In this document: one piece after another, positions 15,449-22,072 of the stretch | How the letters are laid out: each line of letters starts with the position of its first letter | How positions within the stretch are numbered: the stretch's first letter is position 1 | Assembly: GCA_963736305.1 (NCBI GenBank) | Contig: CAVTOD010000003.1 | Coordinates: forward strand, 1 to 22,072 | DNA length: 22,072 nt | Direction: 5' to 3' | Origin: DASUPK01 sp963736305 | GTDB taxonomy: Bacteria > Actinomycetota > Thermoleophilia > Solirubrobacterales > 70-9 | Program-made: the position numbers and the translations under genes | The notes under the pieces: model-generated | Database searches by the model: none | Seen by the model: the letters and a program-made list of their open reading frames with translations, nothing else | What the model was told of the DNA's origin: nothing

Positions 15449-16334
15449 AGAGACCAACGTCGGCCCGCTTTGGGTGGAGCGCGACGCGGGGATCATGACG
15501 CCAACGCTGATGGAGAGCGGCGGCTGGCAACCGGATGTGATCCGGCTGATGTCCAAATTCATCCGGCCCGGAATGACGGTCGTCGACGCGGGGGCGAACA
15601 TCGGCTACGTCTCGGTGCGCGCCTCCAAGCTCGTTGGTCCGACAGGCAAGGTCTTCTGTATCGAGGCTGATCCGGCGAACGTCTCGATCCTCCGAGCGAA
15701 CCTCTGGCGGAATGGGTGCAAGAACGCACAGGTCCTCCCGGTCGCCGCCTGGTCGGATCGGGCGGAGCTGAACCTGAACGTCAATCCCGAGGGTGGCGGA
15801 GCATGCACCCAGGTCGGCCCTGGCGCGAATCAGGGATCCACGGTCGCCGCGTACCGCCTGGACGAATTGATCGAAGGAACGGTGGACTACCTCAAGATCG
15901 ACTGCGAGGGCAGCGATCACCTGGTGCTCAGGGGGGCGACCGGGCTGTTCCGAGCAAAGCCGCGGATGATCGCAACGGTTGAATTCGTCCCCGATCACGA
16001 CATGCATACGGGTGACACGCCACGGGAGATCCTCGACACCTACCGGGAGCTGGGGTTGAAGCCCTACTCGATCGACTCGACGGGACGCCTTCGCCCGACG
16101 ACCTATGCAGAGCTCGCTGACTCCGGCTCGGACAAAGAGCTGGTCGTCCTCGACTTCGCCCTTTCGCTGCACCGCCCGACACGGTTGGTAGCCGGTCATT
16201 ATCTCCTGGACGGCCCGGACCGCGGCTTCGAGCGGTTGCTCCGCCTGGGCGGGGACCTGCTCGAGTACGTGCCCGAGAGGATCAGGCCGCGAATCCGCCG
16301 CCGCGACCGTCAGCGGAGCGAGCTGAGCCGATGA
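15381..16334 (+). CDS. FkbM family methyltransferase (tandem copy 1) with conserved C-terminal tail
   Basis: 317 aa, ATG 15381, 4 bases after the Fcl-like stop. Seen: VGPLWVERDAGIMTPTLMESGGWQPDVIRLM, SAM motif MTVVDAGANIGYVS (~65-78), FCIEADPANVSILRANL and the late FkbM motif VDYLKIDCEGSDHLVLRGA. It probably O-methylates the glycan or its precursor. Beyond the methyltransferase fold, residues ~255-317 form a basic extension ending in GDLLEYVPERIRPRIRRRDR (291-310), almost identical to the tail of the GT2 at 3072-3971. The final SELSR residues are encoded by the duplicated junction sequence and are probably a by-product of the duplication. The stop overlaps the next gene by ATGA (16331-16334). 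Confidence 0.92.
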   Translation: MTAAVERLAPSEQKLDPDRVVDVETNVGPLWVERDAGIMTPTLMESGGWQPDVIRLMSKFIRPGMTVVDAGANIGYVSVRASKLVGPTGKVFCIEADPANVSILRANLWRNGCKNAQVLPVAAWSDRAELNLNVNPEGGGACTQVGPGANQGSTVAAYRLDELIEGTVDYLKIDCEGSDHLVLRGATGLFRAKPRMIATVEFVPDHDMHTGDTPREILDTYRELGLKPYSIDSTGRLRPTTYAELADSGSDKELVVLDFALSLHRPTRLVAGHYLLDGPDRGFERLLRLGGDLLEYVPERIRPRIRRRDRQRSELSR

Positions 16335-16398
16335 CGCCCGGGGTAGAGCGTCTTGCTCCGAGCGAACAGAAGCTCGATCCTGATCGCGTCGTCGACGT
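16318..16398 (+). repeat. direct repeat, copy 2 (junction of tandem FkbM duplication)
   Basis: Partner of 15368-15448. In this copy the sequence that carried the Fcl stop is read in another frame as the last codons and TGA of FkbM copy 1. Confidence 0.85.
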
Positions 16399-17377
16399 CG
16401 ACACCAGCGTCGGTCCCCTCTGGGTGGAGCGGGACGCTGAGGTCCTGACGCCGAGCCTGATCGAGTCCGGTGATTGGCAGCAGGATGTAATGGACCTTCT
16501 CTCCAGGGTCGTTCGCGCGGGGATGACGGTCGTCGACGCGGGAGCGAACATCGGCTATGTCTCGGTCGAGGCGTCCAAACTGGTCGGCCGTACCGGGCGG
16601 GTCCTCTGCATCGAGGCCGATCCCGCCAATGTCCCGATACTCCAAGCGAACCTCTGGCGCAACGGGTGCACGAACGCGGAGATCCTGCCGATCGCCGCGT
16701 GGTCGGAGCGAGCCGAGCTGAATTTGAGCGCCAACCCGGAGGGCGGAGGAGCGTGCACACAGGTCGGTCTCGTTCCAGACTGGGGATCCAGCGTGCCTGC
16801 GTATCGCCTCGACGAGGTGATCGACGAGCCGGTGGACTATCTGAAGATCGACTGTGAGGGCACCGACCATCTGGTCCTCCAGGGGGCCACGCGCCTCTTC
16901 CGAGCGAACCCCCACCTGGTCGCGACGGTGGAATTCGCTCCGGACCACAACTCGCACACCGGAGACACGCCGGGCGACATCCTCGACGCCTATCGCGCAC
17001 TAGAGCTGAAGCCGTACCTGATCAGCATCGGCGGCTGGCTGCGCCCGACCACCTATCCCCATCTCGCTTCCTCCGGGTCCAACGAGCGACTCGTGGTGTA
17101 CGACTTTGCCCTCTCGCGGCGGCGGCCGACGCGCCTGGTGCTCGGCTACTACGTCTTCGGCATCCCCAGGCGCGGACTCGAGTGGCTGCTCGAGCTGGGC
17201 GGCGACCTCCTCGAGTACATCCCGGCGCGGATCAGGCCGCCGATCCGCCGGCGGGATCGCCTGGCGAAGCGGCAGGCGGCTAAACGCCCTCGTGGCTGTA
17301 GCGGGTCACCTTGCCCGCCATCTGATCCTGGAGGGCGGCCACGTCGGCGTCGACCATCAGCTCGACGAGGTCCTTGA
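16331..17377 (+). CDS. FkbM family methyltransferase (tandem copy 2) with conserved tail and read-through extension
   Basis: 348 aa from ATG 16331, overlapping copy 1 by ATGA. The catalytic part parallels copy 1: MTVVDAGANIGYVS, LCIEADPANVPILQANLW, VDYLKIDCEGTDHLVLQGA. The tail GDLLEYIPARIRPPIRRRDR again occupies residues 291-310. Copy 1 ends seven residues after its tail. Copy 2 has no stop there and continues ~38 residues (LAKRQAAKRPRGCSG..) antisense to the end of the Gmd gene. That Pro/Arg-rich stretch looks non-functional, so a stop has probably been lost. The two copies are very similar but differ along the whole catalytic domain, so they may now methylate different positions. Confidence 0.9.
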   Translation: MTPGVERLAPSEQKLDPDRVVDVDTSVGPLWVERDAEVLTPSLIESGDWQQDVMDLLSRVVRAGMTVVDAGANIGYVSVEASKLVGRTGRVLCIEADPANVPILQANLWRNGCTNAEILPIAAWSERAELNLSANPEGGGACTQVGLVPDWGSSVPAYRLDEVIDEPVDYLKIDCEGTDHLVLQGATRLFRANPHLVATVEFAPDHNSHTGDTPGDILDAYRALELKPYLISIGGWLRPTTYPHLASSGSNERLVVYDFALSRRRPTRLVLGYYVFGIPRRGLEWLLELGGDLLEYIPARIRPPIRRRDRLAKRQAAKRPRGCSGSPCPPSDPGGRPRRRRPSARRGP

Positions 17378-18356
17378 AGCGGACCTTGGGCTCCCAGCCG
17401 AGCCTCTCTTTCGCCTTGCTCGCGTCACCGAGGAGCACGTCGACCTCTGAGGGCCGGTAGTACTTCGGGTCGATTTCGACGTACTCGTCAGGATCGAGAC
17501 CCTGCCTGGCGAAGGCGATCTCGCACGCCTCGCGCACCGTGTGCGTCTCGCCCGTGGAGATGACGAAGTCCTCCGGCTCTTCGCCTTGGAGCATGCGCCA
17601 CATGGCGTCCACATAGTCGGGCGCGTAGCCCCAGTCGCGCTGGGCGTCGAGGTTGCCGAGGAAGAGCTTGTCCTGGAGCCCCGCCGCGATCCGCGCGACG
17701 GCCCGGGTGATCTTCCGCGTCACGAAGGTCTCGCCGCGGCGCGGTGACTCGTGGTTGAAGAGGATCCCGTTGACGGCGAACATGTCATAGGCCTCGCGGT
17801 AGTTCACGGTGGCCCAGTAGGCGGCCGCCTTGGCGACGCCGTACGGGCTGCGCGGATGGAACGGGGTCTCCTCGTTCTGAGGCGGCGGCGCGGCGCCGAA
17901 CATCTCGGAGGATGAGGCCTGGTAGAAGCGCGTCTTCACCCCGGCCTCCCTGATCGCTTCGAGGAGCCTGACGGTGCCGGCGCCGGTGATGTCGAAGGTG
18001 TACTCCGGGATGTCGAACGAGACCCGGACGTGGCTCTGCGCGCCCAAGTTGTAGATCTCGTCGGGCTGCAGCTCGTAGAGGAGCTTGACCAGTGCCACCG
18101 AGTCGGAGAGGTCGCCGTAGTGGGTGAAGAGCCGGACACCCTGCTCGTGCGGGTCCTGGTAGAGGTGATCGATCCGGTCGGTGTTGAAGCTCGAGGAACG
18201 GCGCACGATCCCGTGGACCTCGTACCCCTTCTCCAGCAGCAGCTCGGCAAGATAGGAGCCATCCTGACCCGAAATCCCGGTGATCAGGGCGCGCTTCTCG
18301 GTCCCGGGGACCCGGGGAAGACGGGGGGGCGGTTCGTTGGCCTGCGGCTCGTTCAT
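17280..18356 (-). CDS. gmd: GDP-mannose 4,6-dehydratase
   Basis: Converts GDP-D-mannose to GDP-4-keto-6-deoxy-D-mannose, the precursor of GDP-fucose, GDP-rhamnose and related sugars. 358 aa from ATG 18356. A Pro-rich ~20-residue leader precedes KRALITGISGQDGSYLAELLLEKGYEVHG. The canonical motifs are all there: RRSSSFNTDRIDHLYQD (NADP and oligomer contacts), YNLGAQSHVRVSFDIPEYT, QASSSEMFG (Ser and Glu of the triad), SPYGVAKAAAYW (Tyr, Lys), NGILFNHESPRRGETFVTRKITRAVA, RDWGYAPDYVDAMW and YYRPSEVDVLLGDASKAKERLGW. GAGG lies shortly before the ATG and may act as the ribosome site, unlike most first genes here. Its 3' end overlaps FkbM copy 2 by 98 bases in convergent orientation. It is much closer to the classical enzyme than the paralogue at 4837-5808. 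Confidence 0.95.
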   Translation of the reverse strand: MNEPQANEPPPRLPRVPGTEKRALITGISGQDGSYLAELLLEKGYEVHGIVRRSSSFNTDRIDHLYQDPHEQGVRLFTHYGDLSDSVALVKLLYELQPDEIYNLGAQSHVRVSFDIPEYTFDITGAGTVRLLEAIREAGVKTRFYQASSSEMFGAAPPPQNEETPFHPRSPYGVAKAAAYWATVNYREAYDMFAVNGILFNHESPRRGETFVTRKITRAVARIAAGLQDKLFLGNLDAQRDWGYAPDYVDAMWRMLQGEEPEDFVISTGETHTVREACEIAFARQGLDPDEYVEIDPKYYRPSEVDVLLGDASKAKERLGWEPKVRFKDLVELMVDADVAALQDQMAGKVTRYSHEGV

Positions 18357-18417
18357 GGCCTCGCGCAGCGGGATGGTGGCAGAAGACGGCGGTCTAACCC
18401 GCCGAGGGGCCAATGGT

Positions 18418-18423
18418 TAACCT
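18418..18423 (+). promoter_or_regulatory. putative -10 box TAACCT for the epimerase operon
   Basis: TAACCT fits TANNNT and ends 10 bases before ATG 18434, predicting a leader of about 4 bases. This favours ATG 18434 over the earlier in-frame ATG at 18413, which would lie upstream of the predicted transcription start. Confidence 0.42.
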
Positions 18424-18433
18424 CGCGCCCACG

Positions 18434-19519
18434 ATGCGCGTCCTGATCACAGGCGGGGCCGGCTTCGTCGGCGCCAACCTCGGCACCTCGCTCGCCGCCC
18501 GGCATCCCGACTGGGAGCTGATCGCGTACGACAACCTCTACCGGCGCGGCTCGGAGCTGAACCTGCCGCGGCTCGAGCAGGCGCGGATTGGCTTCGTGAA
18601 GGGGGACGTCCGCTCGGTGGACGACCTGACAGCGATCGAGCCGGTCGACGCGCTGATCGAGTGCTCCGCCGAGCCCTCGGTGCTGGCTGGCGTTGACGGC
18701 GAGACGGCCTACACCGTCCACACCAACCTGATGGGCGCCTACAACTGCCTCGAGATCTGCCGCCGCGATGGGGCACAGCTGGTCTTCCTCTCGACCAGTC
18801 GGGTCTACCCGATGCGACCGCAGTCGGAGCTCTCCTACGAGGAGGGGCCGACGCGCTTCGAGCTCTCCGACGACCAGGAGGTCGAGGGCGCATCCGCGGC
18901 GGGCATCTCCGAAGACTTCCCGCTCGAGGGAGCCCGGAGCCTCTACGGGGCGACCAAGCTCGCGGCCGAGCTCCTGATCGAGGAGTACGCCGAGGGGTTC
19001 GGGCTGCGGACCGTGGTCGACCGCTGCGGGGTGATCACCGGGCCCTGGCAGATGGGGAAGGTCGACCAGGGAGTCTTCGCCTTCTGGCTCTTCCACCACC
19101 ACTTCGGCCTGCCGCTGAGCTACATCGGCTACGGCGGCGAGGGAAAGCAGGTGCGGGACCTGTTGCATATCGATGACCTGACCGATCTGGTCGACGAGCA
19201 GCTCGCCGACCCGGAGGGCTGGGCGGGCTTCGTCGGCAACGTCGGGGGCGGCCGGGACAACAGCCTCTCGCTGCTCGAGACGACGGAGATCTGCCGGGAG
19301 CTGACCGGCCACGACGTCCCGATCGAGCGGGTGCCGGAGACCCGGCGGGATGACGTCCCCATCTTCATCGCCGATTGCGCCCGGCTCTTCGGGCGCACCG
19401 ACTGGCGCCCGCAGCGGGATCCCCGCCGGACGCTCTCCGACATCCACGAGTGGACCGTCGCGAACGAATCGAGCCTCGCCGAGACATTGGGGCTCGACGC
19501 GGCGGCGCGGGTGAACTGA
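18434..19519 (+). CDS. CDP-paratose 2-epimerase-like NDP-sugar epimerase
   Basis: Extended SDR of 361 aa from ATG 18434 (MRVLITGGAGFVGANL). Seen: Gly-rich GGAGFVG (7-13), IAYDNLYRRGSELNL (close to the DNLSRKG motif of RfbE-type epimerases), FLSTSRVYP, RSLYGATK (catalytic Tyr171 and Lys175), DRCGVITGPWQMGKVDQGVFAFW, GGEGKQVRDLLHIDDL, GNVGGGRDNSLSLLE. In the tyvelose pathway such enzymes epimerise C2 of CDP-paratose. No CDP-sugar biosynthesis genes (ddhABC-like) are in this window, so the true nucleotide sugar is unknown. It is first in a four-gene operon and is followed after one base by a second RfbE-like SDR. Confidence 0.87.
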   Translation: MRVLITGGAGFVGANLGTSLAARHPDWELIAYDNLYRRGSELNLPRLEQARIGFVKGDVRSVDDLTAIEPVDALIECSAEPSVLAGVDGETAYTVHTNLMGAYNCLEICRRDGAQLVFLSTSRVYPMRPQSELSYEEGPTRFELSDDQEVEGASAAGISEDFPLEGARSLYGATKLAAELLIEEYAEGFGLRTVVDRCGVITGPWQMGKVDQGVFAFWLFHHHFGLPLSYIGYGGEGKQVRDLLHIDDLTDLVDEQLADPEGWAGFVGNVGGGRDNSLSLLETTEICRELTGHDVPIERVPETRRDDVPIFIADCARLFGRTDWRPQRDPRRTLSDIHEWTVANESSLAETLGLDAAARVN

Positions 19520-19520
19520 C

Positions 19521-20594
19521 GTGCCGCTCGCGATCGTCACCGGCTCGGGAGGCCTGGTCGGCTCCGACTCGGTGCGCCGCCTGGTCGAGGGCGGCTGGGA
19601 GGTCATCGGGCTTGAGAACGACATGCGAGCTCAGTTCTTCGGCCCGGAGGCGTCCACCGCGCACGTGACCGAGGAGCTGGTCGGCCGCTATCCGGAGTTC
19701 AAGGCGATCGAGGCCGACATCCGCGACGACGAGGCCGTGCGCAACGTCTTCACCCAGCACGCTTCGCGCCTCGAGATGGTCATCCACGCCGCGTCCCAGC
19801 CCTCCCACGACTGGGCGGCCCGGGAGCCTCACACGGACTTCGGCGTCAACGCGGTCGGGACGCTCAACCTGCTCGAGGCGACCCGTGAGATCAAGCCGGA
19901 GGCGACCTTCGTCTTCATGTCGACCAACAAGGTCTACGGCGACACGCCGAACTTTCTGCCGCTCGAGGATCTCGAGCGCCGCCTGGAGCTCCCCGAGGAT
20001 CATCCCTACTTCAACGGGATCGACACCACTATGTCGATCGACCGCTCCACCCACTCCCTCTTCGGCGTCTCCAAGGCGGCCGCTGACCTGCTCGTGCAGG
20101 AGTACGGGCGCTACTTCGACATGCCGACCGTCTGCCTCCGCTGCGGCTGCATCACGGGGCCCTCCCACGCCGGGGCAAGGCTGCACGGCTTCCTCGCCTA
20201 CCTGATGAAGTGCGTGGTCACCGGGACCCCGTACACCGTCTACGGCTACGAGGGCAAGCAGGTGCGCGACAACATCGACGGCTCGGACCTGGTCGAGGCC
20301 TTTCTCGAGTTCCACCGCTCGCCGCGCACAGCCGCGGTCTACAACATGGGCGGCGGCCGGGAGTCGAACTGCTCGATGCTCGAGGCGATCGAGGCCTGCG
20401 AGCGGATCGCCGACCGCTTGCTCGCGTGGGAGCTCAGCTCCGACGCCCGCATCGGCGACCACCGCTGGTGGATCAGCGACCTCGGAGAGTTCCAGCGCGA
20501 CTATCCCGGCTGGAAGCTGACCCAGGGCATCGAGTCGATCCTGCAGCAGATCCACGATGTGAACGCCGAACGCTGGGTGAGCGCACCTGCATGA
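19521..20594 (+). CDS. RfbE-like SDR family NDP-sugar epimerase with Phe at the catalytic Tyr position
   Basis: 357 aa from GTG 19521, one base after the upstream stop. N-terminus VTGSGGLVGSDSV is the NAD-binding loop. Further motifs: GLENDMRAQFFGPEAST, HAASQPSHDWAAREPHTDFGVNAVGTLNLLEA, MSTNKVYGDTPNFLPLED, RCGCITGPSHAGARLHGFL, YEGKQVRDNIDGSDL, YNMGGGRESNCSMLEA and GDHRWWISDL. These mark a distinct SDR group related to CDP-paratose epimerases. The usual Tyr-x3-Lys reads HSLFGVSK, with Phe181 and Lys185, so the catalytic Tyr is missing. From memory this Phe may be normal for the group, which would imply another acid/base or an altered reaction. Pairing with the preceding epimerase suggests that both act on one nucleotide-sugar route. 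Confidence 0.87.
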   Translation: MPLAIVTGSGGLVGSDSVRRLVEGGWEVIGLENDMRAQFFGPEASTAHVTEELVGRYPEFKAIEADIRDDEAVRNVFTQHASRLEMVIHAASQPSHDWAAREPHTDFGVNAVGTLNLLEATREIKPEATFVFMSTNKVYGDTPNFLPLEDLERRLELPEDHPYFNGIDTTMSIDRSTHSLFGVSKAAADLLVQEYGRYFDMPTVCLRCGCITGPSHAGARLHGFLAYLMKCVVTGTPYTVYGYEGKQVRDNIDGSDLVEAFLEFHRSPRTAAVYNMGGGRESNCSMLEAIEACERIADRLLAWELSSDARIGDHRWWISDLGEFQRDYPGWKLTQGIESILQQIHDVNAERWVSAPA

Positions 20595-21271
20595 CGGGCG
20601 ACGGTCCGGGCATCCACTACGAGCGCCTCTATGCATACCGCTTCCGCGACCTCGAGCAGGCCTCACGGACAGCGGTCTGGGGCCCGATCGCGGAGTTCAT
20701 CCATCGCGCCCTGGGGGAGCCGCAGCGGGTCCTCGATCCAGCGGCGGGAAGAGGCGAGTTCATCACGGCGGTCCCCGCGGCCGAGCGGTGGGCCGTCGAC
20801 CGCGTGGCGCATATCGGGGGCTCGCAGACGGGCGGGTTCCGGATGCTGATCGGCGACGTGATGGAGGTGCAGCTTCCCGAGGGCCACTTCGACGGCGTGT
20901 TCGTCTCCAACTTCCTGGAGCACCTGCCGACTCAGGAGGTGATCGGGTCCTTCCTCGCTAGGATGCTCGACGCGACCCGGGAGGGAGGCCGGATAGCGGT
21001 GATGGGACCGAACTACCGCTACTGCTCGGGCGTCTATTGGGACTTCGCGGACCACATCATCGCCCTCACCCATCGCGCGGTCGAGGAGCACCTGTACGCG
21101 GCGGGCTTCGAGCCAGTGCGCACCATCCCGCGTTTCCTGCCGTACTCGTTCACGGGCTCGCTGCCGGCGTCGGCGGGACTGACCGCCGCCTACCTGCGGT
21201 TCCCGCCGGCCTGGCGCGTGTTCGGAAAGCAGTTCCTCGTCATGGGCGAGAAGCCAGGAGGCTCGCGGTGA
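20591..21271 (+). CDS. class I SAM-dependent methyltransferase
   Basis: 226 aa, starting at ATG 20591 within the ATGA overlap with the epimerase stop. Motif I is VLDPAAGRGEF (~47-57), a variant with Asp-Pro-Ala in place of D-x-G. Later come GDVMEVQLPEGHFDGVFVSNFLEHLP and a C-terminal WRVFGKQFLVMGEKP strand. The segment FRDLEQASRTAVWGPIAEFIHRALG before motif I and the conserved SNFLEHL are typical of glycan-cluster Methyltransf_11/23 proteins. It is tightly coupled to the downstream GT2 (GTGA overlap). The acceptor is unknown. O-methylation of a chain sugar, or of one made by the two epimerases, is a reasonable inference. Confidence 0.85.
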   Translation: MTGDGPGIHYERLYAYRFRDLEQASRTAVWGPIAEFIHRALGEPQRVLDPAAGRGEFITAVPAAERWAVDRVAHIGGSQTGGFRMLIGDVMEVQLPEGHFDGVFVSNFLEHLPTQEVIGSFLARMLDATREGGRIAVMGPNYRYCSGVYWDFADHIIALTHRAVEEHLYAAGFEPVRTIPRFLPYSFTGSLPASAGLTAAYLRFPPAWRVFGKQFLVMGEKPGGSR

Positions 21272-22072
21272 AGCTATCCGTCGTCATCCCGGCCCGCAAC
21301 GAGGCGGGCTCCATCGCCGCCTCCGTCCGGAGGACTACCGAGGCGCTCCAGCGAGCGGGAATCGATTACGAGATCCTGGTCATCGACGACGCCAGCGTGG
21401 ACGGGACGAGCGACGTAGTGGAAGAGCTGGCCCGCTCGGACGACAGGATTCAGTGCTACCGCTCCCGCTACAGCGGGGGGTTCGGTCTCACCGTCAGAGC
21501 GGGGCTTGAGCGCTTCACCGGTGACGCCGTCGCGATCATGATGGCCGACGGCTCCGATGACCCGGCCGACCTGGTCTCCTACCACCGCGTCCTGGAGGAC
21601 GGCTTCGACTGCGCCTTCGGCTCCCGCTTCGCCGGAGGCCGGGGCCGGGTGAGGGACTACCCCAGGCTAAAACTGATTCTCAACCGCGTGGTCAACTGGG
21701 GGATCCGGGTGCTCTTCCGCCACGGCTACGACGACACGACCAACGCCTTCAAGGCCTACAGGCGCGAGGTGATTGAGACGGTCCAGCCCCTGCTTGCGAA
21801 CCACTTCAACCTCACGGTCGAGATTCCCCTGAAGGCGATCGTCCGGGGCCACAGCTACGGGATCGTCCCGATCTCGTGGCATGGCCGGGAGTCGGGCAGC
21901 TCGAAGCTCGACCTGCGCGAGATGGGGAGCCGCTACCTATTCATCGTCCTCTACGTGCTCCTGGAGCGGTACATGAGCCGCGGGGACTACCTGCGTCCCG
22001 GCCTCGATCCGGAGTCGGTCGGCGCCGGAAGGCGCTTGAGGCCGGGGCGCGTCCGCAATCGTGTCCGAGCCC
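21268..22072 (+). CDS. GT2 glycosyltransferase, dolichol/polyprenol-phosphate mannosyltransferase-like (3' end outside the window)
   Basis: GTG 21268 overlaps the previous TGA as GTGA. The frame stays open to the right edge, giving about 268 residues. KLSVVIPARNEAGSIAASVRR, VIDDASVDGT (38-47) and MMADGSDDPADL (metal site, ~91-102) are the DPM1-like GT2 signature, followed by FGSRFAGGRGRVRDYPRLKLILNRVVNWG, TTNAFKAYRREV and HFNLTVEIPLKAIVRGHSYGIVPISWHGRESGSSKL. The enzyme would transfer a sugar to a polyprenyl-phosphate carrier at the inner face of the membrane. No long C-terminal membrane domain has appeared by the window edge. The Arg-rich end (AGRRLRPGRVRNRVRA) suggests the stop is near. Confidence 0.9.
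   Translation, partial: MKLSVVIPARNEAGSIAASVRRTTEALQRAGIDYEILVIDDASVDGTSDVVEELARSDDRIQCYRSRYSGGFGLTVRAGLERFTGDAVAIMMADGSDDPADLVSYHRVLEDGFDCAFGSRFAGGRGRVRDYPRLKLILNRVVNWGIRVLFRHGYDDTTNAFKAYRREVIETVQPLLANHFNLTVEIPLKAIVRGHSYGIVPISWHGRESGSSKLDLREMGSRYLFIVLYVLLERYMSRGDYLRPGLDPESVGAGRRLRPGRVRNRVRA

Noticed and set aside
13619..15601. Upstream extension of the HlpA-like gene to a 982-codon minus-strand frame
   Set aside because: The extra ~660 residues are antisense to the FkbM and Fcl-like genes and show no family motif. The HlpA-like homology starts just after ATG 13618.

Overview
The window is a dense, GC-rich (about two thirds GC or more by eye) cell-surface polysaccharide locus. Codon choice, GTG/TTG/CTG starts, 4-base gene overlaps and probable leaderless promoters (TANNNT about 6-14 bases before the start codon) suggest a high-GC actinobacterium. 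A Thermoleophilia-like soil lineage is possible, but that is inference. No rRNA, tRNA, CRISPR array or insertion sequence was seen.

Layout. 201-1456 (+) is a GT4 glycosyltransferase whose first ~38 codons are out of frame with the rest. 1453-3045 (-) holds a class I methyltransferase and an FkbM methyltransferase. 3072-4840 (+) is a tandem pair of recently duplicated GT2 glycosyltransferases. 4837-5808 (-) is a GDP-mannose 4,6-dehydratase paralogue. 5878-7778 (+) is a small coiled-coil protein followed by a GT4 with a vestigial second GT domain. 7785-13618 (-) is a six-gene operon, in transcription order: HlpA-like glycosyltransferase, GT4, small coiled-coil protein, GT4, ABC permease (Wzm-like), ABC ATPase with a C-terminal Wzt domain. 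13658-17377 (+) is an FkbM methyltransferase, a GDP-fucose-synthase-like enzyme and two tandem FkbM methyltransferases. 17280-18356 (-) is a canonical Gmd. 18434-22072 (+) holds two CDP-paratose-2-epimerase-like SDRs, a methyltransferase and a DPM1-like GT2 that runs off the window.

How it works together. Gmd and the Fcl-like enzyme would supply GDP-linked 6-deoxyhexoses, and the two RfbE-like epimerases may make further NDP-sugars. Four GT4s, two similar GT2s, one HlpA-like GT and a DPM1-like GT would build the chain. Up to six methyltransferases (four FkbM, two Methyltransf_11-like) would O-methylate it. Wzm/Wzt would export the finished lipid-linked chain, with the Wzt C-terminal domain probably reading the glycan. 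No Wzy polymerase or Wzx flippase is seen, which fits an ABC-dependent pathway.

Most notable. (1) A nearly identical ~20-residue C-terminal tail is carried by a GT2 and by two unrelated FkbM methyltransferases 12 kb away. (2) An unrecognised family of ~90-98 aa coiled-coil proteins occurs twice, each directly upstream of the same GT4 subtype. (3) Much of the locus consists of paralogue pairs, two of them tandem duplications whose junctions can be read in the sequence. (4) Very short divergent promoters, including overlapping back-to-back -10 boxes.
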